From Streptomyces sp. NBC_00878 (GTDB taxonomy: Bacteria; Actinomycetota; Actinomycetes; Streptomycetales; Streptomycetaceae): DNA of 64,000 nucleotides. Below are positions 17,247 through 24,665 of the stretch, piece by piece (the first letter of the stretch is position 1; every line of letters begins with the position of its first letter). The notes under the pieces were generated by a model. It did not search any database, was not told the origin of the DNA, and saw nothing but the letters and a program-made list of their open reading frames with translations. The stretch spans positions 5,518,001 to 5,582,000 of the forward strand of contig NZ_JAPEOK010000001.1 in the NCBI RefSeq assembly GCF_026341515.1. Reading direction: 5' to 3'. A program made the translations under genes and the position numbers.

Positions 17247-18332
17247 GTGGAGAGTCGGCGGAGTGTGGCCGACGGGGCGCGGGTCGTCGTCCGGGTGCTG
17301 GTGTACGCGGTGGTCGGCGGGGTCGCGTTGGTCGCCATCGCCACCTTCGGGTCCGTGCTCGGGCCGATGGTCGCGCTCGACCTCGCGACGCCGGCCATGG
17401 CTGCCTGGTGGACCGTGTTCACGGCCGTCGTCGTCCAGGGCATCCCCTTCCTTCTGCTGGGCACGGTGGTGTCGGCGGCGATCGGGGCGTTCGTGCCGGA
17501 GCGGGTCTTCAGACGCGTACTGCCGAAGAACCCGGCCCTCGCCGTGCCCGTCGCGGGGGCGGCCGGGGCCGTGCTGCCCGGATGTGAGTGCGCGTCCGTC
17601 CCCGTGGCCGACAGCCTGATGCGGCGCGGGGTCGCACCGGCGGCGGCGCTCGCCTTCCTCCTCTCCGCCCCGGCCATCAACCCCGTCGTACTCGTCGCCA
17701 CCTCCATCGCCTTCCCGGGAAACCCGGCCATGGTCGGCGCCCGCCTCGTCGCCTCGCTCGCCACCGCCGTGGTCATGGGGTGGCTGTGGGTGCGCTTCGG
17801 CAAGGAGGAATGGCTGCCGAAGGTGGCCGCACGGCGCAAGGCCAGAACGGGAACGGGAACGGGAACGGGAACCACCGGGATGGGTACGGAGCCGGGGACG
17901 GAGCCGGGGGCCGAGGGCGCTGCGGGACCGGGCGGGTGGCGCGGGTTCCGGGACGGGCTTCAGCACGACTTCCTGCACGCCGGGGGCTTTCTCGTGCTGG
18001 GCGCGGCCGCCGCGGCGACGTTCAACATCCTGGTGCCACGGTCCTTGCTGGACGTGTTCACAGGATCGCCCTGGCTCTCCGTCCTGCTGCTCGCCGTCCT
18101 CGCCGTCGTCCTGTGCGTGTGTTCCGAGGCGGACGCCTTCGTGGCGGCCTCCCTGACCGGGTTCTCGCCCACCGCCCGGCTCGCCTTCATGGTCGTCGGC
18201 CCGATGGTCGACCTGAAGCTCATCGCTCTCCAGGCGGGCACCTTCGGGCGCGCGTTCGCGATGCGGTTCTCCGCCGTGACGTGGGTGGTGGCTGTGGTGA
18301 GCAGTGGGGTGGTGGGCTGGTGGCTGCTGTGA
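17247..18332 (+). CDS. Permease (UPF0718/ArsP-like family)
   Basis: About 361 residues with two bundles of membrane helices separated by a Thr/Gly-rich cytoplasmic loop (GTGTGTGTTGMG). The motif PGCECASVPVADSLMRRG and the later CVCSEADAFVAASL are hallmarks of this permease family, which includes methylarsenite exporters and unassigned metal-related transporters. Several GTG starts are possible; GTG 17247 has GGAG at nine bases. It is translationally coupled (GTGA) to the TIGR03943-type gene, a pairing conserved in actinomycetes. Confidence 0.85.
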   Translation: MESRRSVADGARVVVRVLVYAVVGGVALVAIATFGSVLGPMVALDLATPAMAAWWTVFTAVVVQGIPFLLLGTVVSAAIGAFVPERVFRRVLPKNPALAVPVAGAAGAVLPGCECASVPVADSLMRRGVAPAAALAFLLSAPAINPVVLVATSIAFPGNPAMVGARLVASLATAVVMGWLWVRFGKEEWLPKVAARRKARTGTGTGTGTTGMGTEPGTEPGAEGAAGPGGWRGFRDGLQHDFLHAGGFLVLGAAAAATFNILVPRSLLDVFTGSPWLSVLLLAVLAVVLCVCSEADAFVAASLTGFSPTARLAFMVVGPMVDLKLIALQAGTFGRAFAMRFSAVTWVVAVVSSGVVGWWLL

Positions 18333-19117
18333 CGACACGACCGCGCGTACGTCTGCGCCTGCATCTGCGTCTGCGTCCGCAGGGGGTGCTGCTCATTCTG
18401 TGCGGCGCCGCACTGCTCCGGATCGCCCTCTTCAGCGAGCTGTATCTGCGTTACGTGAAGGAGGGCCTGCGGCCGTACCTCGTGGTCTCGGGGGTGGCAC
18501 TGATCGCGCTCGGCCTGGTGGGCATGTTCCGACGCGACCACGACCACGATCACGATCACAACGAGGCCGAGGCCGAGTACGAGTACGAGTACGAGTACGA
18601 CGCCCACGCCGGGCACGACCACACCCGCAACCCGCGTATCGCCTGGCTCCTCACCGCGCCCGCCCTCGCCCTCCTCCTCTTTCCGCCGCCCGCCCTCGGC
18701 TCGTACAGCGCGGCACGTGAGGAGGCCAGGGCCGCGGCTCAGGGCACCGGCACCTTCCCCGAACTGCCGGCCGGGGATCCCGTACCCCTGACGCTCGGTG
18801 CGTTCGCGTCCCGTGCGGAGTGGGACACGGGGGCGTCGATGAAGGGCCGGACGGTTCGGCTCACCGGCTTCGTGACCCGGGACGGCGACGGTACGTGGTC
18901 CGTCGCGCGGCTCCTCGTCACCTGCTGCGCCGCCGACGCGCAGGCCCTGAAGGTCGAGATCCGCGGCGCGGACGCGCCCGCGGCCGACGCGTGGGTGACG
19001 GTCACGGGGACCTGGCACCCGACCGGCAAGCCCGGCTCCGACGCGGCTCGCCCGGTCCTGGACGCCGCGTCCGTGAAGCGGGTCGCGGCACCTTCGGATC
19101 CGTACGAGAAGCGCTAG
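18329..19117 (+). CDS. TIGR03943-family permease-associated subunit
   Basis: A 262-residue protein with two N-terminal membrane helices, a His/Asp-rich stretch (DHDHDHDHNE, then HAGHDH) that looks like a metal-binding loop, a third helix and a C-terminal extracytoplasmic domain containing the conserved LVTCCAADA cysteine pair. It follows the permease with a four-base GTGA overlap. Members are regarded as the second subunit of this permease system. Metal transport is plausible from the His-rich loop but unproven. Confidence 0.85.
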   Translation: MTTRPRVRLRLHLRLRPQGVLLILCGAALLRIALFSELYLRYVKEGLRPYLVVSGVALIALGLVGMFRRDHDHDHDHNEAEAEYEYEYEYDAHAGHDHTRNPRIAWLLTAPALALLLFPPPALGSYSAAREEARAAAQGTGTFPELPAGDPVPLTLGAFASRAEWDTGASMKGRTVRLTGFVTRDGDGTWSVARLLVTCCAADAQALKVEIRGADAPAADAWVTVTGTWHPTGKPGSDAARPVLDAASVKRVAAPSDPYEKR

Positions 19118-19121
19118 ACAG

Positions 19122-20263
19122 CACTTACTTAAGCCGGGCGCAGGAGTGAACGGATGGTGTGGTGGACGAGCAGGTGCCCCCACAGCTCCTGCTCGACACC
19201 GTCCGGCCAGCGTGACCGCAGGACCAGCGGGGTGTCCCACCGCAGTGTGCCGACGGCTTCAAGGGAAGCCCTGATTCCCCACCGCTGGCGGTGCAGGGCG
19301 CTCAGGACGGGCGCGGGGTGTGCCTCGTGGTCCACGAGGGTCGTGATCAGCCGGTACGGAGGGTCTTCGAGCACCCTGACCTCCGTACGGACCCCTGCGG
19401 GGCCGCCGCAGCGCAGATCACAGAGGTAGGAGCCGTCCGGCAGTGCGGTGCGCACCGCCGGTACCTGCCAGGGCCCGGCCCGCCACAACACGTCCGCGCC
19501 CGCGGCACGGACCATGGGGAGCAGTTCCAGGTCGGCCGACCCGCAGTCGGCGAGCAGCAGATCTTCGCGGGTGAGGGCGGCGAACAGGTCGCAGGGGAGG
19601 GACTGTCCCGTCCTGACAGGCAGCCGGCCAAGCGTGGCCCGGGTGATGGCATGGCTGCCGCATTCTGCCAGTGCCGCCACATGCGCCTGTGGCAGGGCGC
19701 CGCCAGGTTCCGTATCGACGATCGACGGGAAACCGTAACGGGTCCGGTTGTCCGGGGTGTCCGGGACGCCTACCGCCGTCGCGTCGACCGCCATCACTCG
19801 CCACCGCCGGTAGCGGGTGCACCTCTCCCGCCTGGCCCGGCCTGCCCGCGTTTCCCCCGCGGCCTGGGCGAACAGCGCCGCCAGCGGCTCGGGGCCCAGG
19901 CGAACCCGCGCCCGGGAGATGGCGGCGGAGGTCGGCACGGAAGGAGGACAGCCGTCCTGCCGGGCTGCCCAGGCCATCGCTTCCGCCAGCATCCTGGCCA
20001 CCTGTTCGTAACTGTGCTGGGCGAACAGACATATGGCGAGGACGAAGTACACCACGGTGCGCGCGGGCAGCAGCCGACTGCGTCGCTCGGTCCTGCCGCA
20101 TTCCGCGACCACGCGGTCAACTGTTTGCGACGGAAATGTACGCATCAGCAATGCGAGGGCAATGCGGTCGGACAATCTGTCGTCGGCCGCCGCCTTCAAT
20201 TGTCCCGACCGTGGCATTGGAGCACCTTCCCGGTCGTTGGTGAATAGATCGCTTAAGTCAGCA
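19122..20263. mobile_element. Relict IS4-family insertion sequence
   Basis: The transposase gene is flanked by an 8-bp inverted repeat, ACTTAAGC at 19127-19134 and its complement GCTTAAGT at 20251-20258, with weaker similarity outward (CAGCACTT versus ACTGCTG). Target duplications were not recognised. The left end begins five bases after the TIGR03943-type gene. The exact ends are uncertain. Confidence 0.45.
19129..20217 (-). CDS. IS4-family transposase, degenerate catalytic signature
   Basis: A 362-residue protein with the IS4 N-terminal domain (RLSDRIALALLMRTFP) and the first two catalytic Asp motifs, AVDATAVGVPDT and LLLADCGSADLE. The Y-x2-R-x3-E-x6-K signature expected near the C-terminus reads HRQRWGIRASLEAVG: Tyr is His, the catalytic Glu is Arg, and Lys is Gly; only Arg is kept. 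The frame ends soon after, at LLRPA, earlier than full-length relatives. It is probably inactive. ATG 20217 was chosen for its GGGAAGG site; the frame is open to 20379. Confidence 0.8.
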   Translation of the reverse strand: MPRSGQLKAAADDRLSDRIALALLMRTFPSQTVDRVVAECGRTERRSRLLPARTVVYFVLAICLFAQHSYEQVARMLAEAMAWAARQDGCPPSVPTSAAISRARVRLGPEPLAALFAQAAGETRAGRARRERCTRYRRWRVMAVDATAVGVPDTPDNRTRYGFPSIVDTEPGGALPQAHVAALAECGSHAITRATLGRLPVRTGQSLPCDLFAALTREDLLLADCGSADLELLPMVRAAGADVLWRAGPWQVPAVRTALPDGSYLCDLRCGGPAGVRTEVRVLEDPPYRLITTLVDHEAHPAPVLSALHRQRWGIRASLEAVGTLRWDTPLVLRSRWPDGVEQELWGHLLVHHTIRSLLRPA

Positions 20264-20447
20264 GTACCGATCGGCATCGACTTGCCCGCGTTCCGACGGT
20301 GACAAACCATGGGAGCAAGCCGATACGGCCAAACCTTCCTTCTGCTGGCGGACGCACGTTGCTCTGCTTCGGTTCCCACCGCGCATTGGAAAATCGATTC
20401 TGTGCAGCAGGTACGGCATGCAGAAGAAATAGAGAAAGGGATGGGCG

Positions 20448-22079
20448 ATGACAGATCGCGCGTTGCTCATCGGCATCGATGAGTATCCGGATCCGCTGAA
20501 CAACCTCAACAGTTGCGTCGCCGACACCGTGGCCTTCACCCACCTGCTCCGGCGGCTCGACTTCGACGAGTCCGGGATCCGTGTGCTGCACAACTCGGAC
20601 GCCACCCTGGCGGCGACCCGGGACGGCCTGGACTGGCTGATGGACGGTGCTCAGGAGGGCGACCGCTTGGTCTTCTTCCAGTCCTCCCACGGCTATCGCT
20701 ACCTCAAGGGTGACGTCATGACCGAAGTGCTCTGCGCGTACGACGAGTTCCTGGAGGACACGGAACTCGCCGACCGCACCGCGCTTCTCCCGTCAGGCGT
20801 CCTCACCGTGGTGCTCGACTCCTGCCACTCCGGTGGTATGGAGAAGGCGCTCTTCCGCATGGGCCTGCCACAGAGCGTGCGGGCCAAGGTGTTCATCCCG
20901 CCCCGGGAGAAACTCATGGAGCGGGCCAAGTCCGTGGGCCTCGCGCACGCACTCAAGCCCTTCGGCCGTACCGCTCTGCGCAACGAGGCGTCTCTGGCAC
21001 GGAACATGGCGCACGTCCCCAACAAGGCGCCGATGACCAAGGGCGCCATCACCGGCGCGAACGAGCTGAACGGGGTGCTCCTCACGGCCTGTCAGGCGGA
21101 CCAGACCGCGGCGGCGGGCAGCGAGGCCACCGACTGGCTCTCGGCGTTCACGTACGCCCTGACCGCGGAGATGGACCCGTCGATTTCCATCTCCACCCTG
21201 CGTGACCGGTCCGTGGCGCGTATCGCGGACCTCAATATGAGCCAGACCCCCTGTGTCTTCGCTCCCTCGGATCATCCGTACCTCCTCACCGAAACGTTCA
21301 TCTCCAGGCAGCAGACGAAAAGCAAGGAGATGATCCACCAGGTCGAGGAGATGCTCAAAGAGGTGGCCTACGCAGGCGGCGCCCAAAAAGCTTTCGCCCA
21401 CGGAACGGGCGAAGGAGTCTCGACGGAAAGTCACACCTGGGAGGTAAAGGGAATGAGCACGGTAGAACTCGAAAAGTCGGTCGACGCAGCCACCGAAAAG
21501 ATTTTTGCCGGAGTCAAGGCGGCAGGTAAGGGAAAGTCGGCCTTCGGCTTCACGACGGATGTGTCCTACGGGCTGGACACACAGACGGTCGCCGCCGTCC
21601 TCGCCCCCGCCATGGCGGCCGCGATTCCCACGGACAGCAAGAGCTATGCGGTGCGGCAGCCCGTGTCCGACACCGACAATCTCCTCGACAAGGGCTTCTG
21701 GGACTCCGCGGCCCGCCTGGCGCGGGTGGTCGTGCCGGCCGTTCTCGACGAACTCACCAAGAGTGGCAGCCCCAGGAAGGGCTACTCGAAGGCCGCCGAT
21801 CCGGCCGATGTGCACCGTGAGATCTCGAAGGCGGTCCCGTCGGCCCGCATGGGAGACCCGAAGTTCTTCGGTCTCGTGGAAACGCTGATCGGCATCGCGG
21901 CGCCGATCATCATCGACGCGGTCACCAAGGACTTCAAGCACAACGGGCGCCCCGCCGTCGGCAAGATCGACGTGGAACTGCCGGCCGGCCTGAGCGAAAG
22001 CGAGAAGAAGAACTTCTGGGACGACGCGCTCGACGTGGTCGGTACAGCGCTGCCCTACGTCATCCGCGCCATCGCCTGA
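20448..22079 (+). CDS. Caspase-family (C14, metacaspase-like) protease with four-repeat hydrophobic C-terminus
   Basis: A 543-residue protein. Residues 1-280 form a p20-like caspase domain with catalytic His81 (FFQSSHGYR) and Cys126 (VVLDSCHSGG), plus the S1-pocket region VLLTACQADQTAA, so it looks active. Residues 336-543 contain four copies of a roughly 20-residue hydrophobic unit beginning with an aromatic and having Pro at the 14th position: 374-393, 417-436, 473-492, 523-542. A strong internal ribosome-binding site precedes Met336. There is no signal peptide. It lies beside a dead IS4 element and upstream of a small partner gene, with a strong hairpin between them. Substrate and activator are unknown. 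Confidence 0.85.
   Translation: MTDRALLIGIDEYPDPLNNLNSCVADTVAFTHLLRRLDFDESGIRVLHNSDATLAATRDGLDWLMDGAQEGDRLVFFQSSHGYRYLKGDVMTEVLCAYDEFLEDTELADRTALLPSGVLTVVLDSCHSGGMEKALFRMGLPQSVRAKVFIPPREKLMERAKSVGLAHALKPFGRTALRNEASLARNMAHVPNKAPMTKGAITGANELNGVLLTACQADQTAAAGSEATDWLSAFTYALTAEMDPSISISTLRDRSVARIADLNMSQTPCVFAPSDHPYLLTETFISRQQTKSKEMIHQVEEMLKEVAYAGGAQKAFAHGTGEGVSTESHTWEVKGMSTVELEKSVDAATEKIFAGVKAAGKGKSAFGFTTDVSYGLDTQTVAAVLAPAMAAAIPTDSKSYAVRQPVSDTDNLLDKGFWDSAARLARVVVPAVLDELTKSGSPRKGYSKAADPADVHREISKAVPSARMGDPKFFGLVETLIGIAAPIIIDAVTKDFKHNGRPAVGKIDVELPAGLSESEKKNFWDDALDVVGTALPYVIRAIA
21439..21455 (+). promoter_or_regulatory. Internal ribosome-binding site and in-frame ATG inside the caspase gene
   Basis: GGGAGG at 21439-21444 (and AAAGGG after it) stands eight bases before an in-frame ATG at 21453. 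It would start a separate 208-residue product equal to the complete repeat-bearing C-terminal domain. The match and spacing are as good as those of true starts nearby. Confidence 0.5.
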
Positions 22080-22090
22080 ACGACATGTGC

Positions 22091-22127
22091 TCTGGACGGC
22101 GGCTGTCACAGACAGCCGCCGTCCAGA
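22091..22127. terminator. Perfect 17-bp hairpin between caspase and partner gene
   Basis: Arms of 17 bases, TCTGGACGGCGGCTGTC and its exact complement, enclose a 3-nt loop ACA at 22108-22110. It starts 12 bases after the caspase stop and ends 30 bases before the next start. It lacks a T-tract, as is usual in Streptomyces. It may terminate or attenuate transcription, or protect the upstream mRNA. Confidence 0.8.
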
Positions 22128-22157
22128 CGGCATTCCACTGGGGAAGGACTTCCACCG

Positions 22158-22556
22158 ATGATCACCTCCGACGACGAGGCGGTCTACCTCAAGGCAGCCA
22201 GGGATCTGGCTCGGATGACACCGCCCGACCTGTCCGGCTTCTCCGCACGCGAGATCGAGATCGCCATGCTGAGGGTTTTCGAGAGGAACGGCCCCCAAGA
22301 AGGCTGGTTGAACGAATTCCGGGGCCGGATCAAGCAGGCGAGCGAGAACGCGGTACGGATGGAGCCCGCTGAGCGGGCCGACTTTCCGCACCCGCATGAG
22401 AAGAGCCCCGCGGCCTCGCACCAGCGGCTGGTCGACAGCGTTGCCCCAGCCACCCAGCTGCTGGTGATGGGGCCGTTCGACCCGCCGTTCCGTTTCGTCC
22501 CCGACAGCGGTCCGGAGGAGAACCAGGAGAACCCGGAGAACCCGGAGAACCAGTAG
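22158..22556 (+). CDS. Unknown protein, partner of the caspase gene
   Basis: A 132-residue hydrophilic protein with no recognised family. The first 70 residues are likely helical (SAREIEIAMLRVFERNG, WLNEFRGRIKQA); a central hydrophobic patch ATQLLVMGPFDPPFRFV follows, and the tail is a short repeat ENQENPENPENQ. It has a good ribosome-binding site (GGGGAAGGA). It is 78 bp downstream of the caspase gene in the same direction, so it could be a substrate, regulator or immunity-like partner; none of these is shown by the sequence. Confidence 0.65.
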   Translation: MITSDDEAVYLKAARDLARMTPPDLSGFSAREIEIAMLRVFERNGPQEGWLNEFRGRIKQASENAVRMEPAERADFPHPHEKSPAASHQRLVDSVAPATQLLVMGPFDPPFRFVPDSGPEENQENPENPENQ

Positions 22557-22670
22557 GGGCCCGGAGTGGTTGTCGTGTGCCCGGTCGACCGGGCCGGACG
22601 CGCCCACGCGGCGGCGCGGTCGGCTCCGCGATTGTCGCAGCCCGGCCCCTGACCCCCGGCCCTGACCCGC

Positions 22671-22780
22671 GACCGTTCACCCCTGGCCCCTGACCCGCGA
22701 CCGTTCACCCCCGACCGTTCACCCCTGACCGTTCCAACCGGGTCGTTCACCCCGGGTCGTTCACCCCGGACCGTTCACCC
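22671..22780. repeat. Clustered GACCGTTCACCCC repeats
   Basis: Seven copies of GACCGTTCACCCC or the variant GGTCGTTCACCCC within 110 bp, spaced 14-28 bp, between the convergent partner gene and phosphatase gene. The rest of this 260-bp gap shows no gene. Confidence 0.8.
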
Positions 22781-22816
22781 ACGCCCGTGGTAGCCCGCCC
22801 ATCCGGCCCCGTCCCC

Positions 22817-24661
22817 TTAACCTCCGGGCCTCGTCGTGCGGGCCAGCAGGATGGCCACGTCGTCCTCCGAGGCGGCCGGGTCCAGGTGGGTGATGACCGT
22901 GTCGAGGAGGGTGGGGAGAGGTGCGGTCGGGGTGATCGGGAGGGTGGCGAGGGTATGGAGGCCCGTTTCGATGTCGCGGTCGCGGCGTTCGACCAGGCCG
23001 TCGGTGCACAGGAGGAGGACGGAGCCCGGGGGGAGCGGGACCGTGGTGGCCGCGAAGGAGCCGAGGCCCACGCCCAGGGGTGGGGCGACGGGGAGGTCGA
23101 GGAGGGTGCGGGTGCCGTCGGGGGTGACGAGGAGCGGCGGGATGTGGCCCGCGTTGGAGAAGGTGGCGCGTTCCCGGTGCGGGTCCAGGAGGGCGAGGAG
23201 GCAGGTTGCCACTCTGTCCAACTCCAGGGTCAGCGCCGTGCGTTCGGCCTGGAGGAGGATGAGGTCCGGGGTGCTGCCCTGGATGGCCAGGGTGCGCAGT
23301 ACGGAGCGGTACTCGCTCATCGCCGCGGCCGCGCGGACTCCGTGGCCCATGACGTCGCCCACCACCAGCAGCGTCCGGCCGTGGGGGAGCGCGAGCGTGT
23401 CGTACCAGTCGCCGCCCACCTCCGCGCCCGAGCCCGCCGGGAGGTAACGGCCCAGGGTCTCCACGCCGGGGCCCGTGACCGTGGGCGCGTTCAGGTAGGC
23501 GCGCTGCATCTCCAGGGCCGTCTCGTGTTCGTGCGTGTAGCGGACCGCGTGGGCGATGCCGGTGGCGGCCCGGTCGGTGAGGTCGCCCAGCAACTCGCCG
23601 TCCGCGTCGGTGAGTTGGGGGGAGTTTCCGGCCCGGAACACCATCACCGCGCCCACCAGGTCCTCGCGGACGGCGAGCGGGAGGTAGATCCCCGAGTGCG
23701 CGCCCATCCGGAGCAGGTGCTCCTTGCGCTCGGGCGACGGCGAGAACTGGCGCATCGACTCGTCGTCGGGGTGGCTGAGGATCAGCGGGCGCCGGTCGGC
23801 CAGCACCCGGGCCATCGGGGACCCGGCCCGGTAGATCACGAACTCGCCGAGGCGGCCCAGCGGGGAGGACGCCTCCGCCAGGTCCGGGGTGGTGGACAGC
23901 GCGATACGGCGCAGCCGCAGCGGGTAGTGCTCCGACGGCACCCGGGGTGTGCCCTCCGGGTCGACCACGTCCACCGCCGCGTAGTCCGCGAAGCGCGGGA
24001 CCAGCAGGTCGGCGAGTGCCTGGCAGGCCTGCCGGAGGTCGAGTGTGGCGCCGGTGGCGCGGTTCGCCTCGTCGAGCAGGGCCATCCGGTTGCCCGCCCG
24101 TACGAGGTGCTCGCGGCCGCGCAGTGCGTCGGTGATCTCCAGGAGGACCCCCGCCACTCCGATGATCTCGCCGGACGACGTCGACAGCCGGTGGTACGCG
24201 CCCAGCCACCACCGGCTGTCGCCCGTCCGGTCGCCCGTCCCGTCGGCCGTCCCGTCGCCCGTCCCGTCGTCTGTCCCGTTGCCCGTCCCGTCGGCCGGGG
24301 TCTGCCCGCCCACCGTGACGACCTGCGGCACTCCCGTGCGCAGCACCTGTTCGAGGAGCTGTTCCGACGACTCCAGGTCCGGCAGGACGTCCCGCAGCCG
24401 GCGGCCGATGTGGTCGGCGGCCGGGACGCCGTTGAGCAGGGCCAGCGCTTCGTTCACGTAGAGGTAGCGCAGCTCGCGGTCCATGACGGCGATGCCGGCC
24501 GGGCAGCCGTCGAGGATCTGCCGGGCCAGCGTCAGTTCCGCCAGCAGCCGCTCCGCGTGTTCCCCGATCCCCTCGGCACGGTCCACCGCGTTCGCGATCG
24601 CCGTCAGCTCCGCCTGGGTGAGCAGGATGCGCGGGGTGGGCTGGACCTGGTCACCGGGCAC
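22817..24661 (-). CDS. PAS-GAF-SpoIIE-type protein phosphatase
   Basis: About 614 residues: a PAS-like sensor (about 45-160, GIAVMDRELRYLYVNEAL), a Thr/Gly/Asp repeat loop (DGTGNGTDDGTGDG), a GAF domain (about 210-385) and a C-terminal SpoIIE phosphatase domain with GGDWYD, GDVMGHGVRAA, CTDGLVERRD and DDVAILL. It should integrate a small-molecule or redox signal with dephosphorylation of a STAS protein. The frame runs on upstream through the antisense of the PBP gene; GTG 24661, five bases after the PBP stop, is the likely start. Confidence 0.87.
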   Translation of the reverse strand: MPGDQVQPTPRILLTQAELTAIANAVDRAEGIGEHAERLLAELTLARQILDGCPAGIAVMDRELRYLYVNEALALLNGVPAADHIGRRLRDVLPDLESSEQLLEQVLRTGVPQVVTVGGQTPADGTGNGTDDGTGDGTADGTGDRTGDSRWWLGAYHRLSTSSGEIIGVAGVLLEITDALRGREHLVRAGNRMALLDEANRATGATLDLRQACQALADLLVPRFADYAAVDVVDPEGTPRVPSEHYPLRLRRIALSTTPDLAEASSPLGRLGEFVIYRAGSPMARVLADRRPLILSHPDDESMRQFSPSPERKEHLLRMGAHSGIYLPLAVREDLVGAVMVFRAGNSPQLTDADGELLGDLTDRAATGIAHAVRYTHEHETALEMQRAYLNAPTVTGPGVETLGRYLPAGSGAEVGGDWYDTLALPHGRTLLVVGDVMGHGVRAAAAMSEYRSVLRTLAIQGSTPDLILLQAERTALTLELDRVATCLLALLDPHRERATFSNAGHIPPLLVTPDGTRTLLDLPVAPPLGVGLGSFAATTVPLPPGSVLLLCTDGLVERRDRDIETGLHTLATLPITPTAPLPTLLDTVITHLDPAASEDDVAILLARTTRPGG

Positions 24662-24665
24662 CCTC

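Noticed and set aside
17588..18328. Long upstream extension of the TIGR03943-type protein
   Set aside because: It reads the permease gene in the wrong frame; the GTGA overlap start at 18329 fits the family length.
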